Assembly: GCA_027487195.1 (NCBI GenBank)
Contig: JAIYEB010000389.1
Location: forward strand, 1-17,803
DNA: 17,803 nucleotides
Reading direction: 5' to 3'
Source: Hyphomicrobiales bacterium
GTDB taxonomy: Bacteria; Pseudomonadota; Alphaproteobacteria; Rhizobiales; UBA4765
In this document: positions 7,141 through 14,373 of the stretch, piece after piece
How the letters are laid out: the number at the start of each line of letters is the position of its first letter
Numbering within the stretch: the first letter of the stretch is position 1
Notes under the pieces: generated by a model
The model's input: only the letters and a program-made list of their open reading frames with translations
What the model was told of the DNA's origin: nothing
Databases searched by the model: none
Position numbers and translations under genes: made by a program

Positions 7141-7253
7141 ATTGCCGCTTTTTTTTGCGTGAGGATCGTCGTATCGACCGCACTCCAGGCGAGATCGTCG
7201 TCATCGATCCTGTTACGCTCTTGCCCGCCTATCTTCTCTGACCGGACGCACAC

Positions 7254-8354
7254 ATGGCTCTTCAATGCGGCATCGTCGGCCTGCCCAACGTTGGCAAGTC
7301 GACCCTTTTCAACGCGCTGACGCAAACGGCCGCTGCCCAGGCAGCGAACTACCCGTTCTGCACCATTGAGCCGAATGTCGGCGAGGTGGCGGTTCCCGAT
7401 CCGCGCATTGACGCGTTGGCAGCCATTGCAAAGTCAGCCCAGATCATCCCGACCCGCATCACCTTCGTGGACATTGCGGGTATCGTGAAGGGCGCTTCGC
7501 AAGGCGAAGGTCTCGGCAATCAGTTTCTCGCCAATATCCGCGAGGTCGATGCGATCCTGCATGTGGTGCGCTGCTTTGAAGACGCCGACGTCACCCACGT
7601 CTCGGGTGCCGTTGAGCCCATCAGCGATATCGACACGATCGAGACCGAGTTGATGCTTGCCGACCTCGACAGCCTTGAAAAGCGGATCATCACGCTGGAA
7701 AAGCGGGCGCGCGGTCAGGACAAGGAAGCCGCCGCCACGCTGGAACTGGTCAACCGTTCGCTGGCGCTGCTGCGCGAGGGTAAGCCCGCTCGCCTTGTCA
7801 CCCGCAAGGACGCGGAAGAAGACAAGCGCTTCCGCATGCTGCAGCTTCTGACCGCAAAGCCTGTGCTCTACGTCTGCAATGTCGAGGAAGCCTCCGCCGC
7901 CACGGGCAACAGCCGCTCGGCCATTGTTGAACAACGCGCCCGTGAAGAGGGTGCGCGCGCGGTCGTGATTTCCGCCAAGATCGAGAGCGAGATCGCGATT
8001 CTACCCGGAGCAGAGCGGACTGAGTTTCTTGAAATGCAGGGGCTTGAGGAAGCCGGGCTCGATCGGTTGATCCGCACGGCCTACGGCCTTCTCGACCTCA
8101 TTACCTATTTCACAGCCGGCCCCAAGGAAGCGCGGGCATGGACAATTCCGCGCGGCTCACGTGCGCCGCAGGCTGCGGGTGTGATCCACACGGATTTCGA
8201 AAAAGGCTTCATCCGCGCCGAAACCATTGCCTACGCTGACTATGTCGCTCTTTCGGGTGAGGCTGGCGCGCGCGATGCGGGCAAGCTTCGCCTTGAAGGC
8301 AAGGAGTACATTGTTGCCGATGGCGACGTGTTGCACTTCCGCTTCGCAAACTGA
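7254..8354 (+). CDS. ychF: redox-regulated ATPase YchF (Obg-family, OLA1-like)
   Basis: A ribosome-associated P-loop NTPase that prefers ATP over GTP and is implicated in translation and oxidative-stress responses. The 366 residues are the usual length. The G1 loop is GLPNVGKST (9-17), the G2 region NYPFCTIEPNVG (32-43), G3 DIAG (73-76), and G4 is N-V-E-E (209-212) instead of NKxD, the change that goes with ATP preference. A coiled helical insertion follows around 130-195, and a C-terminal TGS domain starts near residue 280 (TYFTAGPKEARAWTI) and ends with GDVLHFRFAN. The rplY-pth-ychF order is conserved in many alphaproteobacteria. No own promoter could be identified in the 113 bases before it. 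Confidence 0.97.
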   Translation: MALQCGIVGLPNVGKSTLFNALTQTAAAQAANYPFCTIEPNVGEVAVPDPRIDALAAIAKSAQIIPTRITFVDIAGIVKGASQGEGLGNQFLANIREVDAILHVVRCFEDADVTHVSGAVEPISDIDTIETELMLADLDSLEKRIITLEKRARGQDKEAAATLELVNRSLALLREGKPARLVTRKDAEEDKRFRMLQLLTAKPVLYVCNVEEASAATGNSRSAIVEQRAREEGARAVVISAKIESEIAILPGAERTEFLEMQGLEEAGLDRLIRTAYGLLDLITYFTAGPKEARAWTIPRGSRAPQAAGVIHTDFEKGFIRAETIAYADYVALSGEAGARDAGKLRLEGKEYIVADGDVLHFRFAN

Positions 8355-8415
8355 CAGGGCATACCCTTTGGATTGGCGCTTTCGCTCGGCGCCTTGATGG
8401 ATCAATGTCATCGCA

Positions 8416-8862
8416 ATGATGCATTTCGAAGACTTTACCGTTGGACTTTCGCGAAAGGGCGGCGCTGCGCCGGTCTCGCGCGAGGCCATCATTGCGTTTG
8501 CGACCGAGTTCGATCCCCAGCCCTTTCATCTTGATGAGGCGGCGGGCGCGGCCTCGCTGCTCGGGGGGCTTGCCGCGTCGGGTTGGCAGACCTCCGCGCT
8601 CATGATGCGCCTGATCTGCGAAGAGCTGCTGCTGGACGCAAGTTCAATGGGCTCGCCGGGTGTCGAGGAACTGCGTTGGTCAAAGCCGGTCAGGGCAGGC
8701 GATACGCTGACGCTGGTGTGGACTGTGCTGGAAACGCGGGCATCGAAATCCCGCCCTGACATGGGTTTGGTCAAGTTTCGCTTCGAACTGCTGAACCAAA
8801 AGGGCGAACAGGTCCTTTGGATGCAGAACGTCGTCATGCTCGGCCGCAAGGTGACGGCATGA
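8416..8862 (+). CDS. MaoC-like hot-dog hydratase, first of a tandem pair
   Basis: MaoC-like proteins hydrate or dehydrate acyl-CoA thioesters in the R configuration. The 148-residue product has the hydratase D-x4-H pair, D33 and H38, within FDPQPFHLDE, preceded by an N-terminal GxVSREAIIAFA helix. It continues with the hot-dog helix region LLGGLAASGWQTSALMMRL and the strand WSKPVRAGDTLTL. It starts with two consecutive ATG codons (8416 and 8419) and no obvious ribosome binding site, so either may be used. Its stop overlaps the start of the second MaoC gene by ATGA, so the two are translationally coupled. The clear similarity of the two products suggests a tandem duplication. Substrate unknown; the downstream monooxygenase hints at catabolism. 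Confidence 0.88.
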   Translation: MMHFEDFTVGLSRKGGAAPVSREAIIAFATEFDPQPFHLDEAAGAASLLGGLAASGWQTSALMMRLICEELLLDASSMGSPGVEELRWSKPVRAGDTLTLVWTVLETRASKSRPDMGLVKFRFELLNQKGEQVLWMQNVVMLGRKVTA

Positions 8863-9308
8863 CCACGCTCGATCAGGTCAAGCTGGGCCAGAAGCGCATC
8901 CTTGGCAGCCACCTGTTCACGGCTGACGCGATCATCACCTTCGCACGGGCCTATGATCCCCAGCCGTTTCATGTCGATGAAGCGGCAGCGAAGGCCTCGC
9001 ACTTTGGCGGGTTATGCGCGTCGGGCTGGCATACGGCAGCCGTGTGGATGCGTCTGATGGTCGATGACATCCGCGCCCAGGGGGTTCCAGCGACAAACCT
9101 TGGGCCTTCGCCGGGCTTTCAGGACATGCGCTGGCTGAAACCGGTCTATGCGGGCGATACGATCACGTACTCGACAACGCCCATCGAGAAGCGCGCGCTC
9201 GCCTCGCGCCCGGAGTGGGGCCTGCTCTCGAGCCTGAATGCGGGCGTCAACCAGCACGGAATGGAAGTGTTCCGCTTTACCGGCCTCGTCTTCGTCAAGC
9301 GCGGTTGA
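8859..9308 (+). CDS. MaoC-like hot-dog hydratase, second of a tandem pair
   Basis: A 149-residue MaoC-like protein whose start at 8859 overlaps the previous stop (ATGA). The frame stays open upstream to 8817, but that extension lies inside the first gene and is not family-like. The catalytic D-x4-H pair is D33 and H38 in YDPQPFHVDE, at exactly the same residue numbers as in the upstream paralogue. The motifs FGGLCASGWHTAAVWMRL and WLKPVYAGDTI also align with it. Both copies keep the catalytic pair, unlike many hydratase pairs in which one member is degenerate. They may form a homodimer each or a heterodimer. A 165-base gap separates it from the monooxygenase gene on the same strand. Confidence 0.9.
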   Translation: MTTLDQVKLGQKRILGSHLFTADAIITFARAYDPQPFHVDEAAAKASHFGGLCASGWHTAAVWMRLMVDDIRAQGVPATNLGPSPGFQDMRWLKPVYAGDTITYSTTPIEKRALASRPEWGLLSSLNAGVNQHGMEVFRFTGLVFVKRG

Positions 9309-9473
9309 AGCGGGCCGGCGGTCGTTTTGCGTCAATAGCGTCGAGCTCCGGGCACGAGACCTGGGCTGACAAGACCTGCCCTGACGGGCTGTAAACCTTG
9401 CATCGCGCCTTGGCCGTGGTATCGGCAATCCGGGCTCTGCTCCCAAGCCCGCACGAAACGCGCTCGATCAGGC

Positions 9474-11093
9474 ATGGCACAGGCAAACCAGACCGCTTCC
9501 ATGAACACAGCGCCCTTTCCGACGCGCTTTGCCTATGCGCGCTCTGAGGATCAGGGCGCTGGTCGCGAGGCGCATCATCCCGTTGTCGTGATTGGCGCTG
9601 GTCCGGTCGGGCTGGCGCTTGCCATCGATCTTGGCCAGCGCGGTATTCCGGTCGTTGTTCTCGATGATGCCGACAGGATCGGCGATGGCAGCCGCGCCAT
9701 CTGCTTTGCCAAGAAGACGCTGGAGATCTTCGATCGCCTCGGCGTTGGAAAACCCATGCTGGAGCGCGGCATCACCTGGAATGTCGGGCGGGTGTTCCAT
9801 CGCGACGCCGAGCTCTATGCCTTCGATCTGTTGCCTGAAACCGGGCATGGCATGCCGGCCTTCATCAACCTGCCGCAATTCACCGTGGAAGCGATCCTGG
9901 TTGCCAAAGCCAAGGCAACGCCGGGCGTTGATCTGCGCTGGAAAAACCGCGTTGTGGGTATCGACGCGACATCGTCTGGCGCATCTGTCGATATCGAAAC
10001 GCCGGATGGCCTGTACCGGATCAACGCGGATTATGTGGTCGCCTGTGATGGTGCCCGCTCGCCAACGCGAGCCCTGATGGGCCTCGATTTTGCTGGTCGC
10101 GTGTTCGAGGACAGGTTCCTGATCGCCGACGTCAGGATGATCGCAAACACGCCGACGGAGCGCTGGTTCTGGTTTGATCCGCCCTTCCATGGTGGCAAAA
10201 GCGCGCTGCTGCATCGCCAGCCCGACGATATCTGGCGAATTGACCTGCAGCTTGGCTGGGACGCCGATCCGGAGCATGAAAAGCGCCCGGAAATCGTTGG
10301 TCCCCGCATCGCACGCATGCTTGGACATGATCGCTTCGCGCTGGAATGGGTGTCGATCTACACGTTCCAGTGCCGAAGGCTTGAGCAGTTCTGCCATGGC
10401 AGGGTGCTTTTCGCCGGCGATGCAGCGCATCAGGTCTCGCCGTTTGGCGCGCGTGGCGCAAACTCAGGGATCCAGGACGCCGAGAACCTTGCATGGAAGC
10501 TCGCCGCTGTCGTGAAGGGTGATGCGAAGGCCGCATTGCTTTCGAGCTACGATGTCGAGCGAGGGCAGGCGGCGGACGAGAACATCCTCAACTCCTCCCG
10601 CGCCACCGATTTCATTGCCCCGCGTCACGCTGGCGCGAAACGCTATCGCGAGGCTGTGCTCAACCTTGCGGTCGACATGCCGTTTGCCCGGCGGATGCTG
10701 AACTCCGGTCGGCTCTCAACGCCCACAAGCTACGACACGGGGCTGTCGACGCCGGATATCGACAGCTGGACAACCGCGACGCGCCCGGGAAGCCCCATGC
10801 CCGATGCGCCTGTGGTCCGGGCGGGCGGCGAAAGCGATTTCTTCCTGGCCATGCTTCCAGCGACGGCTTGCCTTGTGGTGTTTGGCCCTGCGCCGGAAAC
10901 TCCGGACGATCTGGCCGTTCTCAGGGTCGGCACGGATATTGTCGATTGCGAAGGCCTGCTCGCCAAACGCCTCGATGCCACGCCCGGATCAGCATTTTTG
11001 TTGCGACCCGACCATCATCTTGCCGCAAGATGGCGCCATCCGATTCACGATCAAATTCTCGCCGCGCTTGATCGTTTGCGCGGCAAGGCCTGA
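9474..11093 (+). CDS. FAD-dependent monooxygenase, class A (MhpA/PheA-like)
   Basis: Class A flavoprotein hydroxylases use NAD(P)H and O2 to hydroxylate aromatic rings; the closest-looking family is 3-(3-hydroxyphenyl)propionate hydroxylase-like. The 539 residues carry the Rossmann FAD motif VVVIGAGPVGLALA (G-x-G-x-x-G at 41-46), the DG motif YVVACDGARSPTR (D192) and the GD motif VLFAGDAAH (D316) followed by QVSPFGARGANSG. A C-terminal thioredoxin-like tail starts near residue 425, with SDFFLAML. The first ATG, 9474, is used; an ATG at 9501 (residue 10) is an alternative, and neither has a strong ribosome binding site. Residues 1-35 precede the FAD domain and look disordered. A lipoprotein gene and a DUF2783 gene follow within one tight unit. 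The substrate is not evident. Confidence 0.9.
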   Translation: MAQANQTASMNTAPFPTRFAYARSEDQGAGREAHHPVVVIGAGPVGLALAIDLGQRGIPVVVLDDADRIGDGSRAICFAKKTLEIFDRLGVGKPMLERGITWNVGRVFHRDAELYAFDLLPETGHGMPAFINLPQFTVEAILVAKAKATPGVDLRWKNRVVGIDATSSGASVDIETPDGLYRINADYVVACDGARSPTRALMGLDFAGRVFEDRFLIADVRMIANTPTERWFWFDPPFHGGKSALLHRQPDDIWRIDLQLGWDADPEHEKRPEIVGPRIARMLGHDRFALEWVSIYTFQCRRLEQFCHGRVLFAGDAAHQVSPFGARGANSGIQDAENLAWKLAAVVKGDAKAALLSSYDVERGQAADENILNSSRATDFIAPRHAGAKRYREAVLNLAVDMPFARRMLNSGRLSTPTSYDTGLSTPDIDSWTTATRPGSPMPDAPVVRAGGESDFFLAMLPATACLVVFGPAPETPDDLAVLRVGTDIVDCEGLLAKRLDATPGSAFLLRPDHHLAARWRHPIHDQILAALDRLRGKA

Positions 11094-11109
11094 AACAATG
11101 AGGACACCC

Positions 11110-11754
11110 ATGCGCCGCCTGTTGTTGATTGCTGCCGCCGCTGTCGGTCTCGCTGGCTGCAGCCCCACTATTGCCTCGCGCGTGCAGTCGTTTTCATCCC
11201 CGGAATTCCAGATTGCCGGGCGCACATTTGCGGTGTCCCCAGCCGGCCCCCAGGGGCGCAGTCTCGCATTCGAAACCTACGCCAATGTTCTTGAGACGCG
11301 ACTTGCCGATCGCGGACTTGCCTTCTCATCGGGCCGCGCACGGGCGGACACCTACATCGCAATGTCCTACTCGTCTGATGGCGGTCGCACCTTCACGGAA
11401 ATCGTGCCCGTCTATGCGCCCGTTGGTGGTGGCCATGTGTTCAACCAGGGTGTTGTCTTTGGCCCGGGGGGGCCGCGCCCGTTCACCTCGGTTGGCTATG
11501 TCCGGCCAACCATGGCCGTCGTTGGCCACGAACCCGTGCAGCGGACAGTCTTCACCCGCCAGCTCCGCCTGATCTTTACGGACGCCCGCACCGGCCGGGT
11601 GCTTCATGAGCGCACAGCCATCAGCCAGGGCGGGGGCGGGGGCTTTGATCAGGTCGCCTTGTGCATGATCGAGGCCGTAACCGAGGACTTTCCTGGCCAG
11701 CCAGGCCTGACGCGTGTCGTTGAAGTGCCTACTGAACGTTGCATGGCGCGCTAG
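11110..11754 (+). CDS. glycine-rich lipoprotein, DUF4136-like
   Basis: A predicted outer-envelope lipoprotein of 214 residues. The signal peptide MRRLLLIAAAAVGLAGC ends in a lipobox with the modified cysteine at residue 17. The ATG at 11110 has GAGGA at 11100-11104, five bases away, and is preferred over 11098, which would add MRTP. The mature part starts with strands containing FAVSPAGPQGRSLAFETYANVLETRLADRGL, then ADTYIAMSYSSDGG. This pattern (conserved Tyr, a helix, then ADxxIxxxY) resembles the DUF4136 family, in my judgement. A Gly-rich middle (YAPVGGGHVFNQ, FGPGGP) and a GGGGG run follow. It lies 16 bases after the monooxygenase stop and two bases before the DUF2783 start, so it is co-transcribed, which is odd for a cytosolic oxygenase operon. 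Function unknown. Confidence 0.8.
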   Translation: MRRLLLIAAAAVGLAGCSPTIASRVQSFSSPEFQIAGRTFAVSPAGPQGRSLAFETYANVLETRLADRGLAFSSGRARADTYIAMSYSSDGGRTFTEIVPVYAPVGGGHVFNQGVVFGPGGPRPFTSVGYVRPTMAVVGHEPVQRTVFTRQLRLIFTDARTGRVLHERTAISQGGGGGFDQVALCMIEAVTEDFPGQPGLTRVVEVPTERCMAR

Positions 11755-11756
11755 AC

Positions 11757-11948
11757 GTGTCAGCCCTTCCGACCGAGAACCGGTTTGCGGACCCGGATGC
11801 CGCCTATGCCGCTATTGTCGATGCGCATGAGGGCCTGAGCGAGGCGGAAAGCGCAGCTTTTGATGCGCGGCTTGTGCTCATTCTCGCCAATGTGATTGGC
11901 GATCTGGCGATCCTCAGGGCCGCGATTGAGGCCGCACGCAAGCGCTGA
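11757..11948 (+). CDS. DUF2783 small protein
   Basis: A 63-residue acidic, alanine-rich protein of unknown function, recognised as DUF2783 by its pattern: FADPDAAYAAIVDAHEGLSEAESAAFDARLVLILANVIGDLAIL. It is predicted to be mostly helical, with no signal peptide or membrane segment. The start is most likely the GTG at 11757, two bases after the lipoprotein stop; an in-frame TTG at 11739 lies inside the previous gene and adds residues unlike the family. From memory, DUF2783 genes are often found next to MhpA-like FAD monooxygenase genes, as here with one lipoprotein gene in between, so it may be an accessory subunit of that enzyme. That link is inference. Confidence 0.8.
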   Translation: MSALPTENRFADPDAAYAAIVDAHEGLSEAESAAFDARLVLILANVIGDLAILRAAIEAARKR

Positions 11949-12087
11949 TTCCAGCAGGCGCAACGGCAACGATCACAAACCGCAATTCTCGTGCGGAGTG
12001 CGAGGCGTGCGCATGGCCCCGCGCGATCGGCCGCAAAACATTTTTTTGAAAATCCCAAAATCCGACTTGATCTGACGATAGGGATAG

Positions 12088-12114
12088 TACGTATAGGCAC
12101 GCGAAATTACGTAT
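12088..12114. repeat. direct TACGTAT repeats 20 bases apart
   Basis: The heptamer TACGTAT occurs at 12088-12094 and 12108-12114, exactly 20 bases (about two helical turns) apart, in otherwise non-coding DNA just before the candidate small RNA. Sites in phase on the DNA face are typical of a regulator that binds cooperatively. No known family is identified; the core TACGTA is itself palindromic. A candidate -10 element, TATAGG (12092-12097), overlaps the first copy. Confidence 0.3.
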
Positions 12115-12235
12115 CTATGCGGCAAGCGCTTTGAGCAGCTGCTGTCATGACTGTCCTCCCCGAGCGGTCCCATTCCCCCGATAGGCCGCTCAACTCAGAG
12201 GGTCGCTTTCAAGGTTGAAAGCGACCCCTTTTTTT
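12104..12235 (+). ncRNA. candidate trans-acting small RNA with C-rich, anti-Shine-Dalgarno segments
   Basis: No protein gene fits here, yet the stretch ends in a strong intrinsic terminator 250 bases beyond the last plus-strand gene. Three stem-loops can be drawn: SL1 12119-12142 (GCGGC with GCTGC, one G-U), SL2 12162-12191 (GAGCGGTC with GGCCGCTC, one G-U, with a 14-base loop containing CCCCC), and SL3, the terminator, at 12200-12227. Between SL1 and SL2 the unpaired TCCTCCCC (12154-12161) is complementary to strong ribosome binding sites. C-rich loops of this kind mark several alphaproteobacterial sRNAs that block translation. A poor promoter can be proposed: TTGATC (12067-12072), a 19-base spacer and TATAGG (12092-12097). 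The 5' end is therefore approximate. It might instead be a long 3' untranslated region of the DUF2783 operon. Confidence 0.45.
12200..12235 (+). terminator. intrinsic terminator, plus strand
   Basis: GGGTCGCTTTCAA (12200-12212) and its exact complement (12215-12227) form a 13-base perfect inverted repeat, effectively a 12-bp stem with an AGGT loop. A C and seven T residues (12229-12235) follow. The T-run overlaps the hisG stop codon on the other strand (12236-12234). For minus-strand hisG transcripts the same hairpin comes right after the stop but lacks a U-tract, so it may only protect that 3' end. Confidence 0.9.
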
Positions 12236-13196
12236 AGGGCAAGGCCGCTTCTACGTTGATCCAGGACGTGGTTTCCGGCTCGAAAATGTAGTCAAGCCGC
12301 TGAACCGTGATGGTGCTCGCACCCTCGCTCTTCAGCCAGTCGACAACGGCAAACACGTTGCTCGCGTCCACATGCAGCACACCCTTTTCGCCAAGACTGC
12401 CGAACGGCGCGCGCGCATCAAACTGCGCAACGGCACCCGTGCTGACCCGCTCAAGATCCGCAACAACGAAACGGATTTCGCGCACGCGCTCGGCCCGGGC
12501 TTCGGCGGCAATGCGATCGAGAACGGTTCGAAGGTTGCGGCGCGCGGCATCTGTCCATTTCGCCTGGCGGCTTGCGACAAGGTTAGCCTGGCTCTTCAGG
12601 ATCACCCCATCCGCCAGAACCTTCAGCGCATTTGCTGCGAGCGTTGAACCTGTTGTGGTGATATCGACGATGGCATCCGCTGTGCCGTTGGCTGGCGCGC
12701 CTTCGGTTGCGCCAAGACTTTCCACGATGCGGTAGTCCACGACGCCATGATCAGCAAAAAAGCGCCGCGTCAGGTTGATGTACTTCGTGGCGATGCGCAG
12801 CTGTCGCCCATGGCGGGCGCGAAACCCGGCCGCGACATCATCAAGGTCAGCCATGCCGGAGACATCGATCCAGGCCTCAGGCACCGCGACCACGACATCG
12901 GCGTAGCCAAAGCCCAGCTTCTCGACCATGACAATGCGCTTGTCGGCATCCGGGATGCTCTCGCGCACAAGATCCTCGCCGGTCACGCCGACATGCGCGC
13001 CACCGCCCGCGAGCTCGCGCGCAATTTCGGAAGCCGAGAGAAACAGGACCTCGACGCCCTCAAGCCCCTTGATGTGGCCGACATAACCGCGCCCGCCACG
13101 CGCCTGCACGATCGGCAGGCCAGCGCGGGCAAAGAACGCCATGGCATTGTCCTGAAGGCGGCCCTTTGAGGGAACGGCAAGAATGAGATGGCTCAT
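12234..13196 (-). CDS. hisG: ATP phosphoribosyltransferase catalytic subunit
   Basis: Joins ATP and PRPP to form phosphoribosyl-ATP, the first committed step of histidine synthesis. The 320-residue product begins LILAVPSKGRLQ, has the VGVTGEDLVRE segment and the PRPP-binding loop DITTTGSTL at 178-186. Its C-terminal part differs from the E. coli regulatory domain and is of the type found in alphaproteobacteria that use HisZ. Its start overlaps the hisZ stop by ATGA (13196-13193), which supports equimolar production of both subunits. Histidine feedback would act through the HisG/HisZ complex. No attenuator-like His-codon leader was seen. Confidence 0.95.
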   Translation of the reverse strand: MSHLILAVPSKGRLQDNAMAFFARAGLPIVQARGGRGYVGHIKGLEGVEVLFLSASEIARELAGGGAHVGVTGEDLVRESIPDADKRIVMVEKLGFGYADVVVAVPEAWIDVSGMADLDDVAAGFRARHGRQLRIATKYINLTRRFFADHGVVDYRIVESLGATEGAPANGTADAIVDITTTGSTLAANALKVLADGVILKSQANLVASRQAKWTDAARRNLRTVLDRIAAEARAERVREIRFVVADLERVSTGAVAQFDARAPFGSLGEKGVLHVDASNVFAVVDWLKSEGASTITVQRLDYIFEPETTSWINVEAALP

Positions 13197-14314
13197 GCGC
13201 CTGCCCCCGCAAGACGATCAATCCAGACGGAGAAGCCAACGGCCGGCACGGGGGTTGGCGCACCAAGCAGCGTAACGAGCCCATCATAGCGCCCGCCACC
13301 AATGGCCGGCTGGGCTTTCGCTGCCTCCGCCTCAACCTCGAACACGAAGCCGGAATAGTAATCGAGCCTTCGTCCAAACCCGAAATCAAGCACCAGATCG
13401 GCAGGGCCATTCCGGGCGTCTTCGATTGCCCGAAGCCGCAGCGTCAGCGAAGCGCGCGCACGCCCCAGATCAAGGCGATGGCTTGCCAGCAGCGCATCGA
13501 GCCTTGCAACGGACTGGTCTGCCGGCCCTGAGATGGCGAGATACTCCGCAATGGCCTGTGCCGTTGCCGCAGGCAGCGCCCCTCCGGCCGCATCTTCCGC
13601 CTGCTCCAGAAACCTGTCGGCGATCTCGGCAACGCTGCGCCCACCGACCGCCTGAAGCCCACCAATGGCCAGGAGATCCTCAACCAGCGCCCGCGCACCC
13701 GCCCGGTCTGCCCCCGCAAGCGCGCCGAGAACGCCTTCCTTGGCCAGGCCCTTGCGCTGGACTGACAGCTCGGGAAGCGTGTGAGGCAGCAATTGCCCGC
13801 GTCCGAACGCGCGCGACAATCTGCGCCGCCAGGACGGTGTCAGGTCAAGCGCGCCCAGGAAGGCGCGAAACAGCCCGGCATCGCCCATGCGCACCACAGG
13901 GCAGGCAAGGCCACCACGCCTTGCCACATCGAGCGCAAATGCGAGGATTTCAGCGTCCGCTTGCTCGCTGTCCTGACGTCCCAGCAGCTCTGCGCCGGCC
14001 TGGGTGAATTCTCCAACGCCTGCACCCTGGCGCTGACGAAACACTGCGCCGTGATAGGCATAGGCGCCCAAGCGCTCGTGCGATCCGGAGACGAGATGAA
14101 GGCGGCACACCGGCAAGGTCATTTCCGGCCGGAGGCACCATTCGCGACCCTCTGCATCGGTGGTCAGATAAAGCCGTCGCCCAAGATCCTCGCCAAGCAG
14201 ATCAAGCATCAATTCCGCAGGCTGCAGAACAGGCGGATCGACCGCAGCATAGCCTGCGGCAAGAAACGGCGCGAGAAAGCGCTCGCGTGCGCTGGTGTTG
14301 GCTGAATTGCTCAT
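13193..14314 (-). CDS. hisZ: ATP phosphoribosyltransferase regulatory subunit
   Basis: HisZ is a catalytically inactive histidyl-tRNA-synthetase paralogue needed for activity and histidine inhibition of HisG. The 373 residues show the class II synthetase fold: an N-terminal FLAPFLAAGYAAVDPPVLQPAELML, motif-2-like LRPEMTLPVCR (61-71), GEFTQAGAELLG, and motif-3-like AIGGGRYDGL near 337-346. The product stops soon after, with no C-terminal anticodon-binding domain, which separates it from HisS. The ATG at 14314 has no strong ribosome binding site. It follows the DUF815 ATPase by 59 bases and overlaps hisG by four. No hisS gene is next to it here, unlike in many relatives. Confidence 0.94.
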   Translation of the reverse strand: MSNSANTSARERFLAPFLAAGYAAVDPPVLQPAELMLDLLGEDLGRRLYLTTDAEGREWCLRPEMTLPVCRLHLVSGSHERLGAYAYHGAVFRQRQGAGVGEFTQAGAELLGRQDSEQADAEILAFALDVARRGGLACPVVRMGDAGLFRAFLGALDLTPSWRRRLSRAFGRGQLLPHTLPELSVQRKGLAKEGVLGALAGADRAGARALVEDLLAIGGLQAVGGRSVAEIADRFLEQAEDAAGGALPAATAQAIAEYLAISGPADQSVARLDALLASHRLDLGRARASLTLRLRAIEDARNGPADLVLDFGFGRRLDYYSGFVFEVEAEAAKAQPAIGGGRYDGLVTLLGAPTPVPAVGFSVWIDRLAGAGA

Positions 14315-14373
14315 GTCACGCTGCGGTCTATCAGCGCTTCAGCCTGTTGGCGAGATCAGGCAGCGCCGATCCT

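Noticed and set aside
7141..7160. T8 run after pth as an intrinsic terminator
   Set aside because: No stable stem lies next to the T-run; the nearest G+C-rich stem is only 4 bp and about 25 bases away.
9468..10430. Minus-strand open frame of 320 codons antisense to the FAD monooxygenase
   Set aside because: The plus strand carries all FAD-monooxygenase motifs; the antisense translation is His/Arg-rich with no motif and no ribosome binding site.
12015..12047. GGCC-N9-GGCC followed by T7 as a terminator of the DUF2783 operon
   Set aside because: The stem is only four base pairs and is separated from the T-run by about nine bases; the hairpin at 12200 is far stronger.
13426..14305. Plus-strand open frames opposite hisZ
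   Set aside because: They are Arg/Pro-rich or motif-free shadows of the well-supported hisZ gene.
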